Assembly (NCBI RefSeq): GCF_035658495.1 | Contig: NZ_CP141945.1 | Location: 1,368,001-1,432,000, forward strand | Source of the DNA: Novosphingobium sp. RL4 | GTDB lineage: Bacteria; Pseudomonadota; Alphaproteobacteria; Sphingomonadales; Sphingomonadaceae | Reading direction: 5' to 3' | DNA: 64,000 nucleotides | Part shown: piece by piece, positions 27,027-35,650 of the stretch | How positions within the stretch are numbered: the stretch's first letter is position 1 | How the letters are laid out: each line of letters begins with the position of its first letter | Program-made: the position numbers and the translations under genes | Notes under the pieces: model-generated | Database searches by the model: none | What the model was told of the DNA's origin: nothing | The model's input: the letters and a program-made list of their open reading frames with translations, nothing else

Positions 27027-27362
27027 TCAGCTCCTCGGTGGGATGGAAAAGTCGCCGCGCGCGGAGAAATGGCCGGGCAGCTCGACCTCGCGCAGGAGCC
27101 CCGGCCCGGCCATGCCGAGCGCGAGGCCGCTCACGAGAAGCGCGACCATGCCAAGGCAGGCGAGGAGGTCTGCGGCGCAGGGCGGGTGAGGCGCCGGTGT
27201 CAGCGACAGCCGGTGCTCGAGCAGGGCCAGGCGCCAGAACACCGCCAGCAGTCCCAGCGCCGCGATCCGGCTCAGGATCTCGGCCGGCCACCACCGCTGG
27301 CCGGCGCGCAGGCGCGCCAGGCGTTCTCTGGACCAGGGCTCTCCCGGCAATCGATGCGGCAT
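27027..27362 (-). CDS. small membrane protein heading the kdp operon
   Basis: 111 residues, family not recognised. It has a basic N-terminus, two hydrophobic segments (ILSRIAALGLLAVFWRLALL and ADLLACLGMVALLVSGLALG) and a hydrophilic tail. It ends 4 bases before the 27-codon ORF and so is probably the first gene of the kdp operon, divergent from kup. Location suggests a link to potassium transport, but no function can be assigned. An antisense or other-frame artefact is possible, since several frames are open in this GC-rich DNA. Confidence 0.55.
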   Translation of the reverse strand: MPHRLPGEPWSRERLARLRAGQRWWPAEILSRIAALGLLAVFWRLALLEHRLSLTPAPHPPCAADLLACLGMVALLVSGLALGMAGPGLLREVELPGHFSARGDFSIPPRS

Positions 27363-27505
27363 GGCGCAAGGCCTCCCGTCAGTGGTGGACGGAAGGCGAA
27401 GTGGGCGCGAAGGGCGTTAAGGTTCCACGGGGAATTGTGCCCGCCGCATAAAGAAAGCATAAAGGTGATGGCGCCCTCGCGCGCGTGGGACTAGGCGCCG
27501 GCATC

Positions 27506-29389
27506 ATGAGCGAGACTTCCGGGCACCATGCCCCCAATGAAAGCCTCACGGCGCTGTCGATCGGCGCGATCGGGGTCGTTTTCGGCGATATCGGCACCTC
27601 GCCGCTCTATGCCCTGAAGGAAAGCTTCATCGGCCATCACCCGCTGGTGGTGGACCGCCTGCACATGTTCGGCGTGATCTCGCTGATGTTCTGGACGATG
27701 ATGCTGATCGTCACGATCAAGTACGTCTTCATCATCCTGCGCGCGGACAACAACGGCGAGGGCGGCAGCCTTGCGCTTCTGGCGCTGATCGGGCGCAAGA
27801 TCGGCAAGAACCGCTGGAGCCCGCTGATCGCGATGCTCGGCGTTATCGCCACGGCCCTGTTCTACGGCGATGCGATCATCACGCCCGCCGTTTCGGTGCT
27901 GTCGGCGGTGGAGGGGCTGACGGTGGTGAACCGGGAATTTTCCGCGTTCGTCGTGCCGATCGCGGTGGTGATCCTGATCGGGCTGTTCTCGGTCCAGTCC
28001 CACGGCACCGCCGCCATGGGCAAGCTGTTCGGGCCGATCATGATCGTCTATTTCCTCGTGCTGGCGGCGCTGGGCATCGCCTCGATCGCGCGGGCGCCCG
28101 AGGTCGTGTCGGCCCTGAGCCCGCACCATGCGGTGGAGTTCTTCATGGTGAACCCCAAGCTCGCCTTCCTCGCGCTTGGATCGGTGGTGCTGGCGGTGAC
28201 GGGGGCCGAGGCGCTCTATGCGGACATGGGGCATTTCGGGCGCAAGGCGATCTCGATCTCCTGGCTCTACGTCGCTTTTCCCTGTCTCCTGCTCAATTAC
28301 CTGGGACAGGCCTCGCTGGTCCTGCGCAATCCCGAGGCGATCAGCAATCCGTTCTTCTTCATGGCGCCGGACTGGGCGCGGCTGCCGCTCGTCGCGCTGG
28401 CGACGATGGCAACGATCATCGCCAGCCAGGCCGTGATCTCGGGCGCCTTCTCGGTTTCGCAGCAGGCGGTGCAGCTCGGTTTCCTGCCGCGGCTGAAGAT
28501 CCTGCACACCAGCGCCAAGGCAGTGGGGCAGATCTACGTGCCGCTGGTGAACTGGGCGCTGCTGGTGATGGTGATCCTGCTGGTCCTGGGCTTCCGCAGT
28601 TCCGGCAACCTGGCGGCGGCTTACGGGATCGCGGTGACCGGGACGATGCTTATCACCGCCTGCCTGTTGGGCGTGCTGACCTTCACCGTGTGGAAATGGC
28701 ACCCGCTGGTGGCCGGCGGGGTGACGCTGGGCTTCCTCTTCATCGACGGGCTATACTTCGCTTCCAACGTCACCAAGATACCCGATGGTGGCTGGTTCCC
28801 GCTGCTGGTCGCGGCGGTGGTCTTCACCCTGCTGACCACCTGGGCGACCGGCCGCCGCCTCGTGCGCGAGAGGCTGCACGAGGATTCGATTCCGATCGAG
28901 GTCTTCCTGAAGTCGGTGGGCGAGCGGGTCAGGCGCGTGGCGGGCACTTCGGTGTTTCTTGCTTCCTCTGTCGAGGGGGTGCCGCCGGGCCTGCTGCACA
29001 ATCTCAAGCACAACCATATCCTCCATGACCGCGTGGTGATCCTTACCGTCGCCAATCGCGGGGTGCCGCACGTCGGCGCCGAGGATCGCTGCGATGTCGA
29101 GGATCTCGGGCAGGGATTCTACCGGATGGTCCTGCGCTACGGGTTCATGGACGAGGCCGACATTCCCGCCGCGCTTGCCGCCGAGCACCGCGCGGGCGGC
29201 CCGTTCAAGCCGATGGAAACCAGTTATTTCCTCTCGCGCCAGACGCTTATTCCGTCGAGCCGACCCGGCATGGCGCTGTGGCGGGAAAAGCTCTTCGCCT
29301 CGATGGTCCGCAATGCGCAGAGCGCGATGGAGTTCTTCAAGCTGCCGACCAACCGCGTGATCGAACTGGGCAGCCAGCTTGAAATCTGA
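27506..29389 (+). CDS. kup: Kup family low-affinity potassium transporter
   Basis: 627 residues. The N-terminal GAIGVVFGDIGTSPLYALKE is diagnostic of Kup/HAK transporters; about twelve membrane helices follow to residue 440, then a C-terminal cytoplasmic domain. It takes up potassium with protons. I start at the ATG 27506 (MSETSGH); a GTG seven codons earlier is less likely. It is divergent from the kdp operon across about 140 bases, so low-affinity and emergency high-affinity uptake sit together. Confidence 0.95.
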   Translation: MSETSGHHAPNESLTALSIGAIGVVFGDIGTSPLYALKESFIGHHPLVVDRLHMFGVISLMFWTMMLIVTIKYVFIILRADNNGEGGSLALLALIGRKIGKNRWSPLIAMLGVIATALFYGDAIITPAVSVLSAVEGLTVVNREFSAFVVPIAVVILIGLFSVQSHGTAAMGKLFGPIMIVYFLVLAALGIASIARAPEVVSALSPHHAVEFFMVNPKLAFLALGSVVLAVTGAEALYADMGHFGRKAISISWLYVAFPCLLLNYLGQASLVLRNPEAISNPFFFMAPDWARLPLVALATMATIIASQAVISGAFSVSQQAVQLGFLPRLKILHTSAKAVGQIYVPLVNWALLVMVILLVLGFRSSGNLAAAYGIAVTGTMLITACLLGVLTFTVWKWHPLVAGGVTLGFLFIDGLYFASNVTKIPDGGWFPLLVAAVVFTLLTTWATGRRLVRERLHEDSIPIEVFLKSVGERVRRVAGTSVFLASSVEGVPPGLLHNLKHNHILHDRVVILTVANRGVPHVGAEDRCDVEDLGQGFYRMVLRYGFMDEADIPAALAAEHRAGGPFKPMETSYFLSRQTLIPSSRPGMALWREKLFASMVRNAQSAMEFFKLPTNRVIELGSQLEI

Positions 29390-29454
29390 CGGCACAAGCC
29401 ATTGTGCTGTTGAGAATTAGTCGCAACTGCGATAGCACGGGCCCATGGTGATCC

Positions 29455-30003
29455 GTGCCGAATAGCTCTTCCACCCTGTCGCCCCCGCCTGAAACGGCCG
29501 ATCCGGCTGCCGCGGCGCCCGCTGCTTCGGGCCAGTCCGCTTCGGTCCAGTCCGCTTCGGTCCAGTCCACTTCGGTCCAGTCTCCGCAGCCGGTGTGGGC
29601 GCCCTCCGACGAGATCCTGCGGCGGGGCCGTCCGGCGCGGCTGGCGTGGATGGCGCTGGGGCTGCTGCTGGTGGGGATCGGGGTGATCGGCATCTTCGTG
29701 CCGCTGCTGCCGACCACCGACTTCATGATCCTGGCGCTGCCCTGCTTCGCGCGGTCCTCGCCCCGGCTGGAGGCGTGGCTGCTCAATCATCCCCGGTTCG
29801 GACCGGGGCTGCGGGCATGGCGGGCGGAGCGGGCGATCCCGCGCCCGGCCAAGATCGCCTCCCTTGCCGGGATGACCATCGGTTTCGTCTCGTTCTGCCT
29901 GATCGCGCGCCCCGGGCCGCTGCCGGCGCTGGGCGTGGCGGCGGTGCTGCTGGGCTGCGCGACCTGGGTGATCCGGCGCCGCGAACCGCGCGGCGAGAGC
30001 TGA
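29455..30003 (+). CDS. YbaN family (DUF454) membrane protein
   Basis: 182 residues from a GTG start. Residues 1-50 form a low-complexity Ser/Ala/Gln segment built on a 15-bp tandem repeat. Then comes the DUF454 core: LLLVGIGVIGIFVPLLPTTD, FMILALPCFARSSPRLEAWL and a FGPGLRAWRAERAIP cytoplasmic loop, followed by two more hydrophobic segments and a basic tail. Family function is unknown. The gene is convergent with tenA. Confidence 0.82.
   Translation: MPNSSSTLSPPPETADPAAAAPAASGQSASVQSASVQSTSVQSPQPVWAPSDEILRRGRPARLAWMALGLLLVGIGVIGIFVPLLPTTDFMILALPCFARSSPRLEAWLLNHPRFGPGLRAWRAERAIPRPAKIASLAGMTIGFVSFCLIARPGPLPALGVAAVLLGCATWVIRRREPRGES
29531..29582 (+). repeat. 15-bp tandem repeat inside the DUF454 gene
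   Basis: About 3.4 copies of a 15-base unit (TCCAGTCCGCTTCGG, with one G-to-A change in the third copy) encode the repeating SASVQ peptide in the N-terminal tail. The in-frame unit means copy number can change without breaking the gene. Confidence 0.85.
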
Positions 30004-30019
30004 GGCCGGACCTTAACCG

Positions 30020-30682
30020 TCAGATCGGCCAGCCCTCGCGGCGATAGGCCGAATCCCAGAACATCCATTCGAAGCGGGTGGCATTGCGGAATGCGGTGGC
30101 CATGGCGGCGCGGGTGGCGGGGGCGGCGTTGGCGGCGGCTTCGTCCACCAGGGCGCGCACGCGCGCGGTCGCCTCGCCGAACGAAGGGGCTGCGTAAGTG
30201 TCGATCCATGCCGCATAGGGATTGGGCGAGGCAGCGCGCGGCTTGATGTCGCAGCCGACTTCCCAGTAGACCCAGAAGCAGGGCAGGATGCCCGCGATCA
30301 GTTCCTCGTAACTGCGCGTGGCGGCAAGGGTGGCGAGATAGCCGGTGTAGCCGAGGCAGGCCGGCGTCGCTTCGCTGTCCTGTGCCATCTGTGCCGTTAC
30401 GCCGAACCGGGCGAAGAACGCCTGGTGCAGCGCTTCCTCGACCTGCACCGCCACTTTGGCACCGTCCGAGAATTCCAGCCGGCCCGCCGCCGTGGGCGCG
30501 CGGGCGGCCGCGATGGCCAGCACGCGTGCATATTCGGCAAGGTAGAGGCTGTCCTGCACGATGTAGTGGCGGAAGCTCTCCGCCTCCAGCGTGCCGCCCG
30601 CCAGTTCGGCAAGGAACGGATGCGCGAGGATCGACCGGCGCAGCGGGGCGACCTCGTCCCAGATGGCGTCGCAGAAGCTCAT
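30020..30682 (-). CDS. tenA: TenA family thiaminase II / aminopyrimidine aminohydrolase
   Basis: 220 residues of the TenA fold. Motifs include FLAELAGGTLEAESFRHYIV, QDSLYLAEYARVLAIAAARA, the SYEELIAGILPCFWVYWEVG segment with catalytic Glu and Cys, and a C-terminal RFEWMFWDSAYRREGWPI tail. It hydrolyses aminopyrimidine thiamin breakdown products for salvage. The ATG overlaps the stop of a 22-codon ORF as ATGA, downstream of a TPP riboswitch, which fits thiamin control. Confidence 0.95.
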   Translation of the reverse strand: MSFCDAIWDEVAPLRRSILAHPFLAELAGGTLEAESFRHYIVQDSLYLAEYARVLAIAAARAPTAAGRLEFSDGAKVAVQVEEALHQAFFARFGVTAQMAQDSEATPACLGYTGYLATLAATRSYEELIAGILPCFWVYWEVGCDIKPRAASPNPYAAWIDTYAAPSFGEATARVRALVDEAAANAAPATRAAMATAFRNATRFEWMFWDSAYRREGWPI

Positions 30683-30747
30683 GGCGTTTCGTCCTTGAAG
30701 ATGGCGCCCGGCGTGAAGGCGAAAGTCATCGAGCCGCAGCAGTGCAT
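30679..30747 (-). CDS. 22-codon ORF between the TPP riboswitch and tenA
   Basis: MHCCGSMTFAFTPGAIFKDE then TP and TGA, whose last two letters overlap the tenA ATG. Its own GGAGG lies 9 bases before the ATG and inside the 3' part of the riboswitch, so its translation should be switched directly by TPP and passed on to tenA by coupling. The adjacent Cys pair is notable. It may be a leader peptide or a small functional protein; no family was recognised. Confidence 0.55.
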   Translation of the reverse strand: MHCCGSMTFAFTPGAIFKDETP

Positions 30748-30754
30748 GTCCCTA

Positions 30755-30853
30755 TTCCTCCGCCGGTATGAGCCGGATCAGGTTCGCGGGTTTGCGGACT
30801 GGGAACGGCCCCGATCCGCCTCTCAGCCCTGACAGCGCCAGGACACCCCGTGG
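30755..30853 (-). promoter_or_regulatory. TPP (THI-box) riboswitch
   Basis: On the minus strand the conserved pieces are in order: GGGGTGTCC at the 5' side, GGGCTGAGAGG (the CUGAGA pyrimidine-sensor bulge), AACCTGATCCGG and CTCATACCGGCGGAGG at the 3' side. The GGAGG in the last piece is the ribosome binding site of the following small ORF, so control is probably at translation start. It precedes tenA. Confidence 0.93.
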
Positions 30854-30986
30854 GTTGAAGATGTCACGGCGGCCTAGGAAAAGGCGCGAGCCGCGTCAAC
30901 GGCCGGTGGACGGCGATTGACGCGGCACCGGCTCTCGGCGATGTGCGGGGAAACACGGGCACGGGTTCGATCAAATTGGGGAATCG

Positions 30987-31568
30987 ATGAGAATCGTCAT
31001 CATCGACGACAGCGGGCTGCGCGCGACGGTTCTCGAGGAGGGCCTGCGCGATGCGGGCTATGACGACATTCACATCGTTCCGCCGCGCGGCGCCTTCGTG
31101 GCCCGGCTTGAGCGGATGGCGCCCGATGTCGTCCTGATGGACCTCGGCAGCCCCAGCCGCGACACGCTGGAGGAGATGCTCACCGTCAGCCGCGCGCTCG
31201 CCCGGCCGATCGCCATGTTCGTGGATCAGTCGGACGAGGCGATGATCGGTGCGGCCATCGATGCCGGGGTTTCGGCCTATGTCGTCGACGGGCTCCGCAA
31301 GGAACGGGTCAAGCCGGTGCTCGAACTGGCGGTGCGGCGCTTCAATGCCTTCGCACGGATACAGGCTGAACTGGACGAGGCGCGCACAGCCTTGTCCGAC
31401 CGCAAGGTGATCGACCGGGCGAAGTCGATCCTGATGGCGCAGCGCAGCCTCTCCGAACAGGAAGCCTATGCGCTGCTGCGCTCGGGTGCGATGAACCAGG
31501 GCAAGAAGATCGTGGACGTGGCGCAGGCGCTCATCACCGCCAGCGACCTGCTGGGAGGCGGAATATGA
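30987..31568 (+). CDS. nasT: ANTAR-domain response regulator, nitrate antiterminator NasT
   Basis: 193 residues. A receiver-like domain (RIVIIDDSGLRATVLEEGL, VVLMDLGSPSRDTLEEML) is followed by a C-terminal ANTAR RNA-binding domain (KVIDRAKSILMAQRSLSEQE, AYALLRSGAMNQGKKIVDVA). NasT binds paired stem-loops in leader RNA and prevents termination when nitrate or nitrite releases it from NasS. It overlaps nasS by 4 bases. Its targets are probably the leaders before narK and nirB. Confidence 0.95.
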   Translation: MRIVIIDDSGLRATVLEEGLRDAGYDDIHIVPPRGAFVARLERMAPDVVLMDLGSPSRDTLEEMLTVSRALARPIAMFVDQSDEAMIGAAIDAGVSAYVVDGLRKERVKPVLELAVRRFNAFARIQAELDEARTALSDRKVIDRAKSILMAQRSLSEQEAYALLRSGAMNQGKKIVDVAQALITASDLLGGGI

Positions 31569-32779
31569 CGACGGACCTGCGCATCGCCTTCCTGCCGCTG
31601 AACGACGTGGCGGTGCTTGCCGCCGCGCGGGAACGAGGGTTTGCCGAGGAGGAAGGGCTCGCGCTGGACCTGCTGCGCACGACGAGCTGGGCAACCTTGC
31701 GGGACCGGCTGGTCTATGGGCAGGTGCAGGCCGCGCACATGCTGGCGCCGCTCGCCGTCGCGGTGACGCTGGGGCTCAGCCAGCAGCCCGCCGCGCTTGC
31801 CGCGCCCTACAAGCTGGGCGTCAATGGCAACATGCTGGTCATGGCGAAGGATTTCGCCGCCGCGCTCTATCCCGATCCGGCCAGCCGCCTCGCCGATCCG
31901 CTGGGCACGGCGCACGATTTCGCCGGGGCCATCGGCCTCTGGCGCCGCAAGCCGGTGATCGGCGTGGTCCATCGCTTCTCCAGCCATGCGCTCATGCTGC
32001 GCTACTGGCTGGCGAGCGCAGGCGTCGATCCCGACCGGGACGTGGTGCTGCGGGTGCTGCCGCCCTCGCTGATGGTGGAGGCGCTGCTGGCGGCAGAGAT
32101 CGACGGTTTCATCGCGGGCGAGCCCTGGGGCAGCGCCGCGATCGAGGCGGGCCTTGCCGAAACCGTGGCGGTGGGGGAGCGGATCTGGCGCCGCGGCGTG
32201 GAAAAGGTGCTCGCCTTCCGCCAGAACTGGCTGGAAGAGAACCCCGAAACCGTCGACCGGCTGCTGCGCGCGCTGGCGCGGGCCGCCGCGTGGTGCGATG
32301 CGCCGGAGAACCACGATGCGCTGGCGCACCTGCTGTCCGATCCCCGCTATCTCGACCAGCCGGCCGATCTCATCCAGCGCGCGCTGACCGGGCAGATCGT
32401 CGCGCGGGCGGGGGATGCGCCGATCTCCAATCCCGATTTCATGCTGTTCTCGCGCGAGGCGACGCCGTTTCCCTGGCGCAGCCAGGCGCTGTGGATCTAT
32501 TCGCAACTCGCGCGCTGGGGCATGGTCGAACATACGCCCGAGAATGCGGCGAGGGCGGGGGCGGTATTCCGTCCGGACGTGTTCCGCCGCGCTCTGGCGG
32601 GCAGCGACATGCCGATGCCGGGCGCCAGCATGAAGCTGGAAGGCGCGGTGGCGGCGCCGCTCGCCGTGGGCTCGCGTCAGGGCGACCTGACGCTGGGGCC
32701 GGACAGCTTCTTCGACGGGCGCGTGTTCGATCCCGAACGGATCGAGGACTATCTTGCGGGCTTCGCGAAGCCGGATTGA
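31565..32779 (+). CDS. nasS: cytoplasmic nitrate sensor NasS (CmpA/NrtA family)
   Basis: 404 residues of the nitrate-binding NrtA/CmpA fold, with LRIAFLPLNDVAVLAAARER at the start, a central GVVHRFSSHALMLRYWLASA segment and a conserved WGMVEH/FRPDVFR end region. There is no signal peptide or lipobox, which separates the cytoplasmic sensor NasS from periplasmic transporters. It holds NasT inactive without nitrate or nitrite. Start overlaps the nasT stop (ATGA). Confidence 0.93.
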   Translation: MTTDLRIAFLPLNDVAVLAAARERGFAEEEGLALDLLRTTSWATLRDRLVYGQVQAAHMLAPLAVAVTLGLSQQPAALAAPYKLGVNGNMLVMAKDFAAALYPDPASRLADPLGTAHDFAGAIGLWRRKPVIGVVHRFSSHALMLRYWLASAGVDPDRDVVLRVLPPSLMVEALLAAEIDGFIAGEPWGSAAIEAGLAETVAVGERIWRRGVEKVLAFRQNWLEENPETVDRLLRALARAAAWCDAPENHDALAHLLSDPRYLDQPADLIQRALTGQIVARAGDAPISNPDFMLFSREATPFPWRSQALWIYSQLARWGMVEHTPENAARAGAVFRPDVFRRALAGSDMPMPGASMKLEGAVAAPLAVGSRQGDLTLGPDSFFDGRVFDPERIEDYLAGFAKPD

Positions 32780-32927
32780 CCGGTTCGTTCCAGCGGCGGC
32801 GATTGCGCCCTTGCGGAAAATCCATCTGAATTGATGGACTTGCGCTTCTCCGGCGCCACCCTTGCGCGCATTCATGCGGCGATGATCACGGGCGGCGAAT
32901 ATTGTGCCTTGCAACATGAAGCGAATC

Positions 32928-32962
32928 GCCTGATGATACAGGCCTCACGCGATGTAGCGTGA
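32928..32962 (+). promoter_or_regulatory. paired hexaloop hairpins, probable NasT (ANTAR) target
   Basis: GCCTG-ATGATA-CAGGC (32928-32943) and TCACGC-GATGTA-GCGTGA (32945-32962) are two hairpins with six-base loops separated by one base, the architecture ANTAR proteins bind. The consensus wants A at loop position 1 and G at 4; each loop here meets one of the two. A terminator follows 57 bases later. Confidence 0.6.
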
Positions 32963-33019
32963 CCATGTTCGGATGCGCTGCTCCAAGGGCGGGGCGCCAT
33001 CCTTACCGATATTCGCAGC

Positions 33020-33072
33020 AAAGCCGCTGACCGGGCTCACCAGAGGGTGACGTCCGGCCTGCGGCTTTTTTC
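33020..33072 (+). terminator. leader terminator before narK
   Basis: AAAGCCGC pairs with GCGGCTTT and an inner TCACC-AGAG-GGTGA stem caps it; TTTTTT follows. It lies 25 bases before the narK ATG, so it stops transcription ahead of the gene unless read through. With the hairpins upstream and nasT next door it is best explained as an attenuator. Confidence 0.85.
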
Positions 33073-33096
33073 GTGTCCGTTTATGGGGGACCTACG

Positions 33097-34359
33097 ATGG
33101 CAACCGCTTACTGGAAACGTGATGGAGAGGCCGAGACGGCCGGGAATGCGCCGGTCGACGCGCCGACAACCAGCTTCTGGAAGGCCGGTCATGCACCCAC
33201 GCTGATCGCCGCCTTTCTCTATTTCGACCTCGCCTTCATGGTGTGGGTCCTGCTCGGGCCGCTGGCCCCGGAAATTTCGAAGACGCTGGCGCTGACCCCG
33301 GCGGAAAAGGGCCTGATGGTGGCCACCCCCACGCTCGCCGGGGCGCTGCTGCGGGTGGTCAACGGCCTGCTCGTCGATCGGATCGGACCCAAGCGTTCCG
33401 GCGCGATCAGCCAGATCATCGTCATCGCCGGGCTGTTTTCCGCATGGCTTGCAGGCGTGAACAGCTTTGCGGGAACGCTGGCGCTCGGCGTGATCCTCGG
33501 CTTTGCGGGCGCGAGTTTCGCGATCGCATTGCCGCTCGCCAGCCGCTGGTACCCGCCCGAGCACCAGGGCAAGGCCATGGGGCTGGCCGGCATGGGCAAT
33601 TCCGGCACCGTGCTCGCTTCGCTTTTCGCGCCCATGCTGGCCAAGATGTTCGGCTGGAATGCGGTGCTCGGCCTTGCCTGCATCCCGCTGTCGCTGGTCT
33701 TCGTCGCCTACATGGTCATGGCGAAGGATGCCCCCGACGCACCGGCTCCGCGCAAGCTGATCGACTATTTCGAACCGCTGCGGCAGGCCGATGCATGGTG
33801 GCTGATGGGCTTCTATGCCGTGACGTTCGGCGGTTTCGTGGGCCTTGCCGCCTCGCTACCGATCTACTTTACCGACCAGTTCGGCCTGACCCCGATCGTC
33901 GCGGGATACTGCACGGCGGGCTGCGTCTTTGCCGGGTCGCTGGTGCGGCCCATGGGCGGTGCGCTGGCTGACCGGATCGGCGGCGTGAAGGCGCTGATGG
34001 TGGTCTACCTCGTCGCCGCGCTGGCGCTTTCCGGGGTTGCCAATGCCACCAGCCTGCCGGGCGCGCTCGGCATGTTCGTGATGGCCATGCTGGCGCTGGG
34101 CACCGGCAACGGCGCGGTCTTCCAACTGGTGCCGCAGCGCTTCCAGGCCGAGATCGGCGTGATGACGGGCCTTGTCGGCATGGCAGGCGGGATCGGCGGG
34201 TTCTATCTCGCCAGTTCGCTGGGCCTGGCCAAGCAGATGACCGGCAGTTTCGCGCCGGGCTTCCTGATCTTCGCGGGCCTTGCGCTGGCCGCGCTCGCCT
34301 CGGTGGCGCTGGTCAAGTCTCGCTGGCGCGCGACCTGGAAGACCGCCGCCCGCATATAA
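33097..34359 (+). CDS. narK: nitrate/nitrite transporter, NarK/NasA-type MFS
   Basis: 420 residues with twelve membrane segments. Nitrate-porter signatures are visible: GFAGASFAIALPLASRWYPP, then GLAGMGNSGTVLASLFAP in the first half and LALGTGNGAVFQLVPQRF in the second. It carries nitrate or nitrite across the inner membrane. GGGGGA precedes the ATG at 33097. It is preceded by an attenuator and followed by an outer-membrane porin gene. Confidence 0.93.
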   Translation: MATAYWKRDGEAETAGNAPVDAPTTSFWKAGHAPTLIAAFLYFDLAFMVWVLLGPLAPEISKTLALTPAEKGLMVATPTLAGALLRVVNGLLVDRIGPKRSGAISQIIVIAGLFSAWLAGVNSFAGTLALGVILGFAGASFAIALPLASRWYPPEHQGKAMGLAGMGNSGTVLASLFAPMLAKMFGWNAVLGLACIPLSLVFVAYMVMAKDAPDAPAPRKLIDYFEPLRQADAWWLMGFYAVTFGGFVGLAASLPIYFTDQFGLTPIVAGYCTAGCVFAGSLVRPMGGALADRIGGVKALMVVYLVAALALSGVANATSLPGALGMFVMAMLALGTGNGAVFQLVPQRFQAEIGVMTGLVGMAGGIGGFYLASSLGLAKQMTGSFAPGFLIFAGLALAALASVALVKSRWRATWKTAARI

Positions 34360-34432
34360 TGGGAGTGCATCGCGGCGTTCGGACAGGCTGGTCTGGACGC
34401 CGCTGACCCTTGCCCCCCAGGAGATCAGTTCA

Positions 34433-35638
34433 ATGCGATACTTGTTTGGAACGGTGGCCGCGCTGGCCGCTACCGGGTCCGCCCATGCCGAGGAAGTGGA
34501 CCTGAAGCCCATCGTCGAGGCGCGGGCCCGTTATGAACATGTCGATCAGGACGACATCGACCCGGCCGCCGATGCCGTGATCCTGCGCGTTCGCGGCGGC
34601 GCCACGGCGACGACAGGGGCCTTCAGCGCCACGGTCGTCGGACAAGGCACGCTGGCGGTGGTGGACCATTACTACGACGGCCTGAACGGCGCCGCGATCC
34701 GTCCGCAGGTATCGGATCCGCAGAACATCGCGCTCTATGTCGCCCAGCTTCAGTACAAGGCGAAGGGCGTGACGCTGACCGCGGGCCGCCAGAAGATCGC
34801 GCTCGACGACGAGCGGTTCATCGGCAACGCCGGCTTTCGCGACAACGCGCAGACTTTCGATGCCGTGCGCGCCGAACTCACCCCGCTCAAGGGCCTGAAG
34901 CTCGATGTGTCCTACGCCTGGAGCGTGCGCACGATCTGGGGCATCGACGGACATGGCGCCCGCCAGCAGGCGGTGAGCGGGGACAATGTCTTCGCCAACC
35001 TGTCCTATGCGACGCCGGTCGGCACGTTCACCGGCTTTGCCTATCTGGTGGATCAGGACGAAGCGGCGGTGCAGGGGTTCCGCCTGTCCAGCCAGACCTA
35101 TGGCGGGCGTTTCGTGGGCAGCCACGGCTTCGGCAAGGCGGCGAAACTGTCCTGGCAGGCAAGTTATGCCCGCCAGTACGACTGGCACAACAATCCCAAC
35201 AGCTACCATGCCGACTACTGGCTGGCCGATGCGGTGCTGGACGTGAAGGGATGGAAGCTCAACGCCGGTTATGAAGTGCTGGGCGCTGCCGATGGTACCG
35301 CGCTGACCAGCTTCCAGGTCCCGCTCGGCACCAATTTCAAGTTCCAGGGCTGGACGGACAAGTTCCTGACGACGCCTGCGAACGGCCTGCGCGATCTCTA
35401 TTTCGGCGGCGGTTACGGCGTGAAGCAACTGGGGCCGCTCTCCGCCGTCGCCCTGCAGGGAACCTGGCACCGCTTCGACAGCGACCGCCTGGACCAGCAC
35501 TACGGCAACGAAGTGGATATTATCGCGAGTGCGAAGGTCGCCAGGACGACGATCGCGCTGCGCTATGCGCATTACGACGCCCGCCAGATGGCGGTCGATA
35601 CCGACAAGTACTGGATTCAGCTGGACTGGGCGATCTGA
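34433..35638 (+). CDS. outer-membrane porin of the alginate-export type, nitrate cluster
   Basis: 401 residues with a signal peptide (YLFGTVAALAATGSAHA) and then repeated amphipathic strands, including TLTAGRQKIALDDERFIGNA and a C-terminal KYWIQLDWAI. The fold is the alginate-export/OprD-like barrel, and homologues are often found in nitrate assimilation clusters. A passive outer-membrane path for nitrate is inference from position between narK and nirB. AGGAG lies 9 bases before the ATG. Confidence 0.8.
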   Translation: MRYLFGTVAALAATGSAHAEEVDLKPIVEARARYEHVDQDDIDPAADAVILRVRGGATATTGAFSATVVGQGTLAVVDHYYDGLNGAAIRPQVSDPQNIALYVAQLQYKAKGVTLTAGRQKIALDDERFIGNAGFRDNAQTFDAVRAELTPLKGLKLDVSYAWSVRTIWGIDGHGARQQAVSGDNVFANLSYATPVGTFTGFAYLVDQDEAAVQGFRLSSQTYGGRFVGSHGFGKAAKLSWQASYARQYDWHNNPNSYHADYWLADAVLDVKGWKLNAGYEVLGAADGTALTSFQVPLGTNFKFQGWTDKFLTTPANGLRDLYFGGGYGVKQLGPLSAVALQGTWHRFDSDRLDQHYGNEVDIIASAKVARTTIALRYAHYDARQMAVDTDKYWIQLDWAI

Positions 35639-35650
35639 TCGCCACCGTTT

